Notes under the pieces: generated by a model
The model's input: the letters and a program-made list of their open reading frames with translations, nothing else
What the model was told of the DNA's origin: nothing
Database searches by the model: none
Assembly (NCBI GenBank): GCA_022495005.1
Contig: JAGYXB010001404.1
Span: 124,001 to 188,000, forward strand
Direction of reading: 5' to 3'
DNA from: Rhyacophila brunnea
Lineage: Eukaryota > Arthropoda > Insecta > Trichoptera > Rhyacophilidae
Length of the DNA: 64,000 nt
Shown: positions 48,550 through 60,140 of the stretch, one piece after another
Position numbering within the stretch: position 1 is the stretch's first letter
Layout of the letters: every line of letters starts with the position of its first letter
Translations under genes and position numbers: made by a program

Positions 48550-49555
48550 TATATAGTCATTCAATTTACTAAACGGAGACATATCTTTATAAATTTCTGC
48601 TGTTGGCATACTGGTCAGAATTTTGGGTAAAATGGGTAATATTAGTATACTGTAATAGGATGAGATGATTTATATGCTGTTACAGCAAGGATTCCAGGTA
48701 CTGGCCTTAAATGATGATGGGGCTGGCTCCATGGTCTGGTTCTCACTCACTAGCATTACCACTCTCCTGGTTACACTCTACTTTTTGAGTCGCTCTGTGG
48801 TTTGTTGAATAAATGATTGGGTAATGAGCTTGATTGCTTATGGATTGCGGTGCGTTACGCAGCATTGAGTGAACCGATAATTCGTAATTGAATTATTTAT
48901 GTGATGATGCTAGGGTCAAACGAGTACATGTCTTGACGCGTTTATGGTCTCGAGGTACTGCCTTTTAATCAATTTATTAATATGTCTGGTACTGCAGTGC
49001 CTGAATGGCGGCATTAATTATGGACATGGGTAAGGAATATATAATATTTGATTCGCACTACCAGAATAGGCCCAAATATAATAATATTTTTATTCTTTAG
49101 ATTAGCGATAGCCTGCGAATTTGTCTGCGTGAAAAATGGAAATAAAATCAATACGGTAGACATAAAGTGCAGGATGAAAAATTGACTGATCCAATTTGAT
49201 TTTTTTCTCAAATCAATGAGATCGGCGACGGTTGAGTCTAGGTGCACGCTTCTTTTGCATAACCTTTCAAGACTTTGGCTGGCTTGTAGGTAAATTGGTA
49301 CGTGATTCCAATTTTGATTAAAACATTTTTTTTCAAGGCAATTTCTTTACAGGATTGTCTTTTTGTGTGGGATTTTTAACCAGTATCAAAACATTTAAAA
49401 GGTAACTTTTCATGAGCGGAGTGTAAAAAATCATTCACGAGCATAAAAAATCCTGGAAATATAAATATTGCCGTAAATACTAAATGGCGGCATTTTTTTT
49501 TCTTCTGGTATGTACATGTAAGAGATGTGCCTAGAATCTTTCTGACCATGCCTTG
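48550..49555. other. Intergenic sequence without recognised feature
   Basis: Nothing supported. Confidence 0.4.
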
Positions 49556-49800
49556 GCCACCGTGATGGCTACATCAGTTGATTCAAACATAAATCATCGA
49601 TGGTGCAGCTTGTTGGAACGAACGAACAGACTTTCACAATATGTTCCGCAGTTTCCTCGGCGCCACATTCGAAGTTTGAAGTATCACCACAGTATCCCCA
49701 CTTCTTCATATTGTCTTTGATCATAGTTACTTTGGATTGTTTTCGATTCAGCGTTAGCTCTGAAGGAGGCCTCTTTATTCGTCAGAATATTGGGCCTTCA
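49556..49800 (-). pseudogene. LINE ORF2 C-terminal fragment with zinc-knuckle-like end
   Basis: On the minus strand from about 49770: RPPSELTLNRKQ, then KDNMKKWGYCGDTSNFECGA followed by EETAEHIVKVCSF and PTSCTIDDLCLNQL. The pattern KWG...C-x-CGA...T-x-x-HI...C, followed by a DL segment, is the usual end of several insect LINE polyproteins after the RNase H region; the first cysteine of the knuckle reads F here. Nothing upstream is preserved, and stops occur at both ends. Clade cannot be set from this length. Confidence 0.6.
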
Positions 49801-51430
49801 AGTGGGTACCTAAAGCCGTCGTTGTGCACAAATCAATACACACATTTTTTATGTTTTCTATGAAACATTATATGGGAAGTAACCATATTATTGTATTATA
49901 ATACGTTTTATAGGTATAATAACTGCATTTAAATATCTGGTTTCAGAATCACTCACGCGTTTTCAATAAGATAGTAAATAAATAAATGTATATTGAAGAA
50001 ACTATAGATAAAAAGAGTAATATTTTTAAACCCATACGTCTTTCTCATGAAGCCTCACATTTATTTACCTTTTATTGTTTATTTAACAAGCTTTTTAATC
50101 AAATGTTTGCCGATTTACTCTATTTTAGTGAGTCAATATTCGTCTGGTGTTGGAGACTTTAATAAAATCAAATAACAACGTAATACTAATGGATGCACTC
50201 AAGCTAGAATTAGATTAAATAAAAGTATACAATTTCATTTGATTGAACTATTGCAAACCTTATTTATAAAATACTTATTATTTTAGTATTAAATTCACTA
50301 GCCAGGCAGGTGAACATCGCCAGATAATGCAAAATAAACACGAACATAAAAAAATCCAGTTAGTAATTTTATTTTTATTTTAGTATCCATATATTTTTTA
50401 ATAACGACATACATACTATATTCTGTTCTTATTTTAAAACATAATTTAATGAAATATGTAGTTAATGTTTTATTTGCAACTTTTTTACAGTATGATCGTT
50501 TTTTTCTAAATTATTATTAGTTCACCTTGATGGCAAAAACCTTGAATGACTCATTCGAGAAAATCGACCACTTCACATAATATCTGAGTTCCATTATCAC
50601 CGCTAACAACGATATGGAATTGTGTCAGCATATTGATCGGCGATATTAAATAGTTGACAGAAATTACGAATTACTTAATATTCACTTCTCGTAATGTTCA
50701 ATTATTGAAAACTCAGTAAAAAGCTGACTGCAATAATTATAATTTCCGTAATATTCGTTTTTTCATATAATCAGCCATATATTATTTTCAATGTTACTAC
50801 ATCGAGAAATAGCGGATCACAATATCTATTGATTGGGAATGCCACTCGATTATAACTTCCCGGTAAAAACACATCACCCAGAATACACCGGACTGTTGGC
50901 CACAAATGATTATGATGTTGGCAAAAACTCACATGATCACTTTGATATACTAAAATAAAGTTTAGTATTACTTGTTTGCTTTGATTAAAAAAATATACTG
51001 TTGAAAGGGATTGTAATAGTTTATTCATTTAACTCATTTAGAGCTAACACCGCGACTGGCGCGTTTGGAGTAGTTGGCCATTATATATAATTAACATGTT
51101 ATTTAAATGTGGTAATTAAAAGGTAATTTAAAGGTCAGCAGTGATTGTTTGGGGCTGATTCGGGTTGTTCAGCTACTAGTTTTTATTGATTGATAGACAG
51201 AACGGTATGAAATTTTGAGGATGTATATTTAGATAATATTAATTCAGTTATCTATGTTAATTTTGTTTTTAATAGTTTTATATTATATTAGGACAAACAA
51301 AATAGTAATGCGTGGGATGGATGTTATTTTGAATTGCTTGATTGAACGGTTTGATATCGACTAATTAATCAATTATGCTGTTCGGGTGACGAGTATTTAA
51401 TTATCGTCTGAGACGAATTTCATTTCAACG
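49801..51430. other. AT-rich sequence without recognised feature
   Basis: Nothing supported. Confidence 0.4.
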
Positions 51431-51436
51431 TTTTTT

Positions 51437-51510
51437 AAAACTATGCATGTTCAATAATTAGAATGGTACATTCTTAAATCTTGTGAATTATTCGTTGAAT
51501 AAAAGAAATA
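51437..51510 (+). repeat. SINE family F 3'-end fragment
   Basis: About 75 bases (GTTCAATAATTAGAATGGTA...TTATTCGTTGAATAAAAGAA) nearly identical to the last part of the SINE at 51660-51936. The tRNA-like head is missing. Confidence 0.8.
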
Positions 51511-51659
51511 GTTATTTAAAAATTATAAGCAAGTACGAGTAAGTTACATCATAAAATATTGGAGAAATCCGTGACGTCGGTTAGTAATTGAAGTAGTAGG
51601 TACCTACTTTAATTTAATAAACAAAAACCGATCGCCAATAGTAGCTTGGTTTGAAAGAA

Positions 51660-51936
51660 CGCTAATGAGCAGGTATTAAAAGGCCAATAGTTAAAGTTTG
51701 TCGTCATTAATATGTCACCTCGTAGCATAGTGGATAATGCGCGGATTGGGGCGTAAACCCAGGAGATGCAGGTTCGATCCTGCCGGCTGTCTTACTTTTT
51801 TTAAAAAAGATTTTTTCTATTGGTTATAATATATTTTCTCAGAAGTGTTTTTCAAAATTATGTATGTTCAATAATTAGAATGGTACATTCTTAAATCTTG
51901 TGAATTAGTCGTTGAATAAAAGAAATAGTCAATTTT
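51660..51936 (+). repeat. tRNA-derived SINE, family F, copy 2
   Basis: A box TAGCATAGTGGATAATGCGC near 51725 and B box GGTTCGATCC near 51771, followed by TGCCGGCTGTCTTAC and the family body to TTGAATAAAAGAAATAG. It is better preserved than copy 1 at 8212-8476. Confidence 0.85.
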
Positions 51937-52191
51937 TAATTATGTGTAACTTGTAAGTATAATAATAATGTTATATAAAGAAAATACTACATTTATGGCT
52001 TATTGACATTTTTTTTTAAATTTCCAACTTTATTTTTTTGTAGGGAGCCCATAATTAATCATTGCCGTTGGTCTTCACGTATTTTAAACCGCCAATGGTT
52101 GAGATTTTATAAATATTTTACCGTCAACATAAATAAGTAGGTACAGTAAAACCGTTATAATTTTATGTAAATTCATTTAACATACGTATTC
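51937..52191. other. AT-rich sequence
   Basis: Nothing supported. Confidence 0.4.
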
Positions 52192-52339
52192 TATGACAAC
52201 ATCTTCTTGGCTACGTGTTAAACTGTGAACTAACATGCTCCTCCCGTTTTTAACCGCACTTCCATTATAAACTAACAAGCTCCCCCCATTTAGTCGACAA
52301 CAGCGCCTTCCTTCACGTAGCCAAGAAGATGTTGTCATA
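52192..52339. mobile_element. 148-base inverted-repeat element (MITE)
   Basis: Arms 52192-52217 and 52314-52339 are perfect 26-base inverted copies (TATGACAACATCTTCTTGGC... inward). The outermost bases are TA on each side, so a TA target duplication, as in Tc1/mariner elements, is possible. The interior carries two related CTAACAWGCTCC blocks. Superfamily uncertain. Confidence 0.85.
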
Positions 52340-53975
52340 CAATAGTAGGGGCCTTAGAATAAAGCCTATTGTTCTTAGCCATCGAAAAAATAGTGAGCCG
52401 GTTTTTAATTTTAAATTATATATTTTTAATAGGTACAGATAAATTAATACTTGGCCTCCTCGTTACCTCCCGAGAGTAAAATAAAGAAACCCTGGGTTCA
52501 GTAGCGGTCTTTTGGTCATTCGTATAGACATCTATGGTGATCTAAGAATGTTTTACTTCGGTAGTACAATACTGTGGTAATATGAATTTAAAAAGTTGGC
52601 GGATGTCTTCATCATAAACATACATTTGATTATTATAATGATCAAAGCAGATTTATATAAAATGAATTTCCTAATATAACATATGAAAACCAGTGTAACA
52701 AATCACATTTCGTCAAATACAATATAGAAAATAACCATACACAATAAATAGATGCCACATGTGGTACCATTAATACAAATGCAGCTTTGTGATGGAATTT
52801 GCTAGCTTAACCTTATATAACGAATCGAGTTTGACAAAAAATTTCGTACAATATAAAAAAAGATAATATTATTTTTTATTTATTACATTCAACACAAAGC
52901 TTTTTGTCAAGCTGTTTTGTGTAAGCTGAGCGCTACCAAAGGAAAGTCGTTATTGATAATGGAATCTATTGTTGTTACTTTATTTTATACAATATTATAT
53001 GTTATTTTAATTTAAATATATGTATATTATTTGGGGTGATGGAGCGTGGAGTATGATGAATGATTGCTGATGAGAGATGTGATAAGCGGAGTATGAATAC
53101 TTGTAGTTGCTATAGATGGCGAGTTTATTTCTGGATTGACGCAAGTACAGTGATACAATGATACAATATAACAGCGAGGTGGGTATTTTAGCCCGAGGCT
53201 TGGCGATACTGAGTGACTGATATGGAGTGACTGTTACACGATCGAGATAAAAGCGGACTGAGATATTCATTCAATCGTGATAGCCTATTTATTGAACTTC
53301 TCATGATTGAATAATGCTGATACTGAGTATCCCATGCCTTCGGTGAAAAATCAATTTTAACATAATAAATATTAACAAATATTACTGAGGAAAATTTTTC
53401 TATTTGCAATTGGTGTTTAGATTCGTGTGAAATGTGTATGCTAAACATGTATGTACTAAAAAGTCTTATTTTCGCCGTCAGCATTTCTCACTGTGTGCGC
53501 ACTAACCAATACCGCTGACGGCTTGTGAAAAATGTATATAAAAATATTTAAATAATATGTTCGCGATCGATTCGTATGCCACGGATTTTGCTAACAATGC
53601 TTGTTCTCACAAGACTAGTCGATCGGCACACATATAATAATGTCTTTCCACCAAGAAACGATAGTGAAGTTAATGGCCCACCAAGCCGCAGTCACCTTGT
53701 AGCATACCCGGTCTTAATCGCCTGATGTATGACGGGACCCTATATTTAGATGAAAATGAGTGATTATGCCAACTGGACCCACTACTTAATGAAGTTATCA
53801 CCATAGTTTCCTCAAATCGTATCGGTCATAAACTTTTTGATTTCACGTATTAATTCTAGCACATCGGATAAATTATTCGTATTGCAACCGATCTCTGGCT
53901 CCATACTTCGAAGATGAGTATGCCCCATACAATGGTATCTTAGTATACAATTATAAGACTCACTGCATTGATGAA
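52340..53975. other. Intergenic sequence without recognised gene
   Basis: A small inverted pair GCCGTCAGC/GCTGACGGC occurs at 53475-53522. 53695-53750 shares a short block, reversed, with 31411-31445. No gene. Confidence 0.4.
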
Positions 53976-53983
53976 CTGCTTAT

Positions 53984-54822
53984 CATGTCCCCTACATCCT
54001 GAAGCGGGCACCCAGACCAGGATATCTGATGCCCCCCCCCCTACCTATCAATATGATTAGGGAATTGTAATTTTCTATAGTACTGTTCCTCCAATTGTTT
54101 CCGCGGAACCCCGTAGTTAATGTTATTCCGTGTGTTTTTGCGATTTTTAAATATATCCAGTTGATTAAGAGGCTATCCATGGACTGAAGCCGTATGCGGT
54201 TTAGATCCGTGTGCCATACTAAACTTATGATTTTTGTTCATGAACATAGTATATGTTCACTAAATTTGTAAGCGTTAGTGTATGGTATAAACGAATACGA
54301 TCAGATGCTTGTAATATACTTTGTGAAAATATAGGTATTTCCATGAACAGAAAAGATAAGCTTAGTATCGCACACGGTTCGAAACCGCATACGGTTTTAG
54401 TCCATGGATGGCCTATTATTCAGTTGTCGGCACTCATTATCGTAGGTATCATGAAGCACTGATCGCGACCTCCTTTTGTGGTAGCCAAGTATCATGCAAC
54501 TATTCGTATATTAGATAAATTTAATAATCATTTTGAAGGTCAGGAAACACGCTTTAAATAATTATAAAATACAATTTACACGTAGATAATCATTTAATAA
54601 TATGAATCATCATAAATGACATCAAATTGCGCTGCACTGTTGCTTATTTTTAAATGTTTATATTATATAAGGTAAATAGTTCCGCAGACCAATTTTTTTT
54701 TTTGCTATTATTGCAAATTTTTGGTGTACGTTGTTTTCCCTTAACCGACCTGCCATGCCGTCCCCCCTAAGCCCGACCCCCCCAGGCTAGAGCGCTGTCA
54801 TCCCCCCCTTGTGGGGGCCATG
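53984..54822. mobile_element. hAT-type element, 'CATGGCCCCC' family, copy 2
   Basis: Starts CATGTCCCCTACATCCTGAA and ends TTGTGGGGGCCATG. Flanks CTGCTTAT (53976-53983) and CTGCTAAT (54823-54830) match at 7 of 8. Same C-rich termini as 34725-35059. It contains a nested inverted-repeat element at 54170-54414. Confidence 0.9.
54170..54414. mobile_element. Inverted-repeat element nested in the hAT copy
   Basis: The left ATCCATGGACTGAAGCCGTA and the right ACGGTTTTAGTCCATGGAT are inverted; pairing continues over about 45 bases including ATGCGGTTT and CCGTGTG. About 245 bases. The target duplication is unclear, so the superfamily is not assigned. Confidence 0.8.
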
Positions 54823-54904
54823 CTGCTAATAATCGAGTACATGGCAATGGAAGATTAAGAAATAATAAACATCGGTAAAGCAAGCAGAAGCATTCACCCA
54901 GTAA

Positions 54905-55273
54905 AGCGTCAATTACATTGAGCTTCTTTACGAGCTGTTTGTTAGCTAATTTATAATCTGCCTGTAAAGTCGCCCATTGTAATCATCGAACAAGCTAACA
55001 AGCAGGTTGTCAAACACTCTAGCGAGAAAAGTTTAAAGCCGGTCAACTTTACACGCTACACGCCGGCGTGTGGACCTACTGCGTCTGCGCAGTAGAGCGC
55101 AGTAGCAACCTCCCGGTAAAAAACGAACTACGTTCTGTCAAAATAGTCGCTGGCTTGTGGCTTCTCAGCGAATGGAAAGTTTTGTGTGTAATCATCAAAT
55201 CGCAGTAGCTGAATCGCCCGTTTCTAAATTCGCCAACAAACAGCTCGTAAAGAAGCTCAATGTAATTGACGCT
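54905..55273. mobile_element. PIF/Harbinger-type miniature element with TAA duplications
   Basis: Arms of about 42 bases start AGCGTCAATTACATTGAGCT and end AGCTCAATGTAATTGACGCT, nearly perfect inverted copies. Both flanks are TAA (54902-54904 and 55274-55276), a TWA duplication. The centre has a palindrome ACACGCCGGCGTGT and CTGCGCAGTAGAGCGCAGTA. No coding frame of note. Confidence 0.9.
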
Positions 55274-55276
55274 TAA

Positions 55277-55785
55277 GAGAACGAAAGTGACTAAGATGAT
55301 GATGGATAGTCTACGAATACTGAATAAATATTTTATATACATACGTAAGTAGGAAGATTTTTATTTGAAATCTTGAATCGGTGACAGGCGGAGATATCAC
55401 GTAAATCTTGAGAATAAGTAATACTATTCTTATAATAATATGATGTTACATTTTGTGAGTGGAGTGGTTTACCTTGTTCTATTTTCACCACTCGGGTTTA
55501 TCTTATAATCTATTTGAAATGGAAAAATTCACGAACAGCCTTCGCGGCATTTGACGTTAAAGTCTACATAATCTAGCATGCGCGGTGTAAGTAATACGGT
55601 AACAAACTGGGAAATGACTTTTCGATCAAATTTTATATTGATGTTACTCACTTTTATACCTGGTAGTTTTCCAATTTAAAAATAAGGGTTTTCTTGATTG
55701 GTTACGAGTAAAACTTTCATAGATTTGATAAAAGTATTTTATTTAACCATTGAAAAAATAATATGTCAGCCAATTTACTGTTATA
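55277..55785. other. Intergenic sequence without recognised feature
   Basis: Nothing supported. Confidence 0.4.
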
Positions 55786-56168
55786 TTAAGACGATACATC
55801 AGTGAAAAGGCAAATAATTTTCAACTATAGGCGCGACGAAATTTTGGACTCGCTAGCATTCGGAGAGTGAACGTCGAGGTGTGAATACGTCAATTTGTTT
55901 CGTGATGGCGACGGGGGTATTAATTCCTAAATCGTGTAAATATGACTAAAAACGTTACCCATTTACTTGAAAAAGAAAACATGTCAATGAATATATTATT
56001 ATTGTTACTAATAGAACAATAAACAGAACATTAAATGGACGCATGTTAGATTTATATGACAAATTATATTTCGTTCGGCATGTGTCATTTGCACCCGCGA
56101 CTCGCAATCCGCGCATCGCCTAGCCACGATCTTTTTAGACCATGCCTCAACTGAGGTATATAGCCTTA
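55786..56168 (-). repeat. tRNA-derived SINE, family G, copy 2
   Basis: Reverse-orientation counterpart of 27302-27682, with the head CTCAGTTGAGGCATGGTCTA on the minus strand near 56150 and the same body. Both copies are similar in length, so both look full length. Confidence 0.82.
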
Positions 56169-57111
56169 AGCAGTAAGCAAATATGTTAAAAACATCTTTT
56201 TACTTAAAGTGAAGCTGAAAAAAGAATATGAAGGGTAATCATTAAATTATCTGCAACTTATATTGAATTATCAGTTTCATTTATAGCAATATTCACACTT
56301 TGTAATCGAAGATCTATTTTCCTGTAAAATATCGAGACACTAAATTAGTGTTGCAAGTGTATGTACAAAAATATTTTATGCATTGAACCTTCAATAATAA
56401 TGATGTTAAAAATTTATAATTATAATTATTATTTACGAGAGTAATTATTATCTAAAACGTACACACTTAATCAAAACACCTTTTTATATTATCTGAGTTT
56501 TTAATGGTACAAATTTTATCATTCGAATTTATCCACCTGTGAATAATAAAGCATTCATAAATCTTCCTAAAATCAGGAATGAACAATATATCTAAAGTAG
56601 GTCAAGCACATTTATTTCAGTTGTGATTTTTTTCAAAGGTCTGTCTTCTATTGTTATGAATGATATTCACCTAAAATATCAAAATACTGCGACGGCAAAT
56701 AATATGATGGTTTGTGTTTAATAACTCGATAAGTTAGACCACGTTATATATTCATATACCAAGCGATACATCCAAAAATGAGTTATACATGACTGCCAGC
56801 AGTAGGTAGTGGTTTTAATTGATGCGCAAAAGGCGCTAATTTCAGTCAATTGCATATTTTTCACATTCTAAAACTTCCTTTTATATGACGTAACATATAA
56901 CTAAAGTGGTACCCGGAAGATCGTAAGTTTTTTCCCTACACTAAAGACGAATGTCGATCATCTAACGAAGCTCTTATTTAAATCGCTGAATGCCGATAAC
57001 TTTCCTTATTCAATTGCAGGTGGTATGCTGCTGACCCCTTTCAAGGTTTGCGGTAGAGGTAAAAGAGTGTTTGGAAGCTCTAAAAGTTGAACTAGGTAGC
57101 TTCAGAATATA
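56169..57111. other. AT-rich sequence without recognised feature
   Basis: Nothing supported. Confidence 0.4.
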
Positions 57112-58099
57112 CACCAGAACAGCGATGGCGAACCTATGGCACGCGAAATGATTTTGCATGGCACGCGAATGTTTCATTTTGAAGAGAAAAGAAATATTAC
57201 TATTTTATATATATTTAAAAAATGATTTTTTTTATAAAAAAGTTTTACAAAATAAATAAATACTTATATACTTAGGTAAGTACTTACTTATATATAATAT
57301 TAAAAATAATGACAATATAGCCATGCGTATTTTCTTCGGTTTTTCATAATATTATGCTTAGGTACCAATCAATGCGGAAACGGTAACGACGAAATACACC
57401 ATACATAATGACAAATCGCATTGTATAAAAAATTGCAGGCAGATCATTTTAAAGAATAATCATTACGTTTAATATAAATATACAATTGCACAGGTCGGTC
57501 CTTATAATCGGGAATTTAAAATAAAAATATACAATCAACAAACCTTATGAAATTAATTATCGGCAGTCACTCATATTATATAATAATTGCTCGTTATTTT
57601 ACCTTAAAAATAATCTCTATAAATGGAAAACTGCTCGGTGATGGAGAATATAATATCTGTACCCGAGAAGCATACGGATGCAAGTCCAAAATTTGGAGAA
57701 ATGAGTTAATGATGACAACTTATAGTTAATGACCATGTTTATCAGTGGCAGAGAGATGCAAGTCCTATCTTAAAGAATAAAGGATTTTCAATGATGTATA
57801 TGGATGCAACAACCATAACTCATTAGAAGCAGAAGGGTGTACATGGACTTGCATCCTTATGAATCAGTAAAATCAGTTGCATTCCGACTCAAGTCCAATG
57901 TACATCCGTCTGCTTCTATGGTAACTGTCTATGCTTTTGACTTACGCATCATTATTGATCATTATATTATTGTTTCTTCTCAAAGAGGAAACGCAATAGG
58001 TACAAAGCATGTCCCAGGGTGAGTACATTTTTCATTTATAAATTTTGGAAAAAAAACGATGTTGCCATATGTACTTAGATCTTTATACTGTTTTATCCG

Positions 58100-59892
58100 T
58101 AACACGTACAATTTTCAATCCATACAATACTAAAAATATTCTTATTTATCTACAGAATATTCTGACTGAAATTGAATTGCCTTCAACTTCGAAGAAATCC
58201 CCGGATCAAAATTCAGCAAGGCTTACATTAGTTGATCCAATATACGACTCTGACTCTGACAAAGATCCTGAATAGACCATCAATAGCTCTACCAAGTCGG
58301 ACAATAAACACTTTATTATTCCCCTGGTTCATTTAGAAGAAATCCCCACCCCGTTCGTTTAGAAGAGACTGACAATCTAATTTTGGAAGAATCATCAGCT
58401 CAAAAGAAATCAGTTGGGAGAAAACGTGTGATTAATCAGGCTAAATAGAAAAGACAGCGGGCAAAAACCAAACACCTTACAGGAGTTCAATACAAGTCTG
58501 CTGTTAGCAGTAAGTGGATACCGGCCAAAGCATTGAAAAATAGATGCAATCAGCGTTGTCAGAGAGACTGTAATTTGATAACAAACCAATAAAGAATTAA
58601 TGTACACGAGAGGTTTTGGAAAACGAAAAGTTGAGACTTACGTCGTCAACTTATTGTGTCATTGATAGATATTGAAATCATTGAACGATTACGGCCAAGG
58701 AATAATTTAAAGCCGATTATCAGAAAATACACAAGATGTTATTTTTTGGTTGTAGGGATGAATCAAAATAAGATAAGAGTATGCAAGACAATGTTTCTCA
58801 ATACTTTTAATCTCAGTGAAAAATTAGTCACCCTCGCAATAAATAAAAAGCTTCAGTGCACGGGCTCGGTTCTGCCTCCAGATGGTAGGGGTCGGCATCC
58901 CCCAGCAAATAAGCTGGATGATAATATTATCAAATCTTTAGTCAGTCATATTTTATCATTTTCCAAAAATATCTGGGCACTCATTTGAATGTAAGCGTGA
59001 TTTGAATTTAACCAACTGTACACAGAAATGCATCTTGAAAATCATGCAAAAGAATGGCTCTACTGCAAAAATTTTAATGAAAAATTCAGCTTGAGCTTTA
59101 ATCCACCAAGTAACGATACCTGTGATGTCTGTGACCAATTTGTCATAAATTAAAAATGCAAACGAGACGGACAAACCAAAGCTCGAGGAAGAAAAAAATT
59201 AACATATCAACGAAGCAAAATTACGATACGATTTGAAAAAGTTTCGAGCAAAGACTACATCTTCTGAAGTCATATTAATGGTTGATATGCAGAAATGTCT
59301 TCCCTGTCCGTTTTTTACAAATGCCCAATCATTTTATTTAAAAAAAAATGTGCGTTTTGAACAAAACTATTCTTGACAGCACAAATGAAAAGGCATATTG
59401 CTGTATGTGGAATGAGACAGTTGGTGCCAGGGAGGCAAATTAAGTGGCGTCTTGTATCCTTAAATGGATATATGATGCCATGGGAGATGATGTGGAAGAA
59501 ATAACTATCTGGTCTGATAACTGAATATGGCATCACTTTATACTGGTTCCCAATCACATTTTGTCGTAGAAAAAAGAATGTTGATGGTGAGGATTTCCTA
59601 TAATCCAGGGTGGTGTAGCTGCAAGCTGACGCTAATATGCCCAGAGTATTATTATACAAAAACACTTTTCAGCAAAATTGTTTCAAACAACTTGCCGTAA
59701 GAAGAAAAAAGAGAGGTGTTTTGACTACTCCAAGTATAATATGTGAAGTGAATAACACCGCTTAGTTTGCAAATCTGCAAAAAATGTTGCAGTGGATCCC
59801 AGAACCACTGCACTTTTTTTTACAAAAACTTAGCTCACAAAAATAATATGCCGGAGTATCCTCAATCGGGTGATGAAGACATTGAAAGTTAA
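58100..59892 (+). pseudogene. DDE-type transposase of a family widespread in insects, decayed
   Basis: In the intact family this enzyme would cut and join the element's ends. The N-terminal part shows ELPSTSKKSPD and a linker DSDSDKDPE. A region KSAVSSKWIPAKALKNRCNQ and RCQRDCN (58480-58575) follows. Next come IRVCKTMFLNTFNLSEKLVT and LPPDGRGRHPPANKLDD (58755-58925), then FNEKFSLSFNPPSNDTCDVC (a CxxC pair), VDMQKCLPCPFFTNAQSFYL (first catalytic aspartate, 59284-59286), and EEITIWSDN (second aspartate, 59516-59518). After that the expected Cys codon is TGA. The C-terminal LQKMLQWIPEPLHFFYKNL and NNMPEYPQSGDEDIES run to the stop at 59890. Multiple frameshifts and stops make it non-functional. 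I recognise the family only as 'uncharacterised' insect transposase-like proteins. Confidence 0.8.
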
Positions 59893-60037
59893 ATATTTGT
59901 TTATGAATTTTTTGATTTCTTAATGTTAATAAAATAACTTTATAATTGCATCGGAGTTCTTAATAACCTATAATGAAAGCTTTCTAACTTTTCATTAACA
60001 TAACAGTATTATACACACATGGATCCTGTAGATCAGT

Positions 60038-60140
60038 GCTCCGCAACCGTTGTAACGCGGCACACTAGTGTGCCGCGAGACATTGCTGGCTGTGCCCCGG
60101 CACATTTTTCCGGTAGAAGAAAAAATCAAATGTTGTCTAT
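60038..60140 (+). mobile_element. Possible hAT left-end fragment inside the DDE element
   Basis: CAGTGCTCCGCAACCGTTG with a following inverted block GCGGCACACTAGTGTGCCGC looks like a hAT end. No right end or target duplication was found. Low certainty. Confidence 0.35.

Noticed and set aside
51720..51795. Functional tRNA gene
   Set aside because: A and B boxes are present but the cloverleaf arms do not pair properly, and the unit is part of a repeated SINE.
59315..59665. 116-codon minus-strand frame
   Set aside because: It lies opposite the DDE transposase remnant, whose motifs read on the plus strand.
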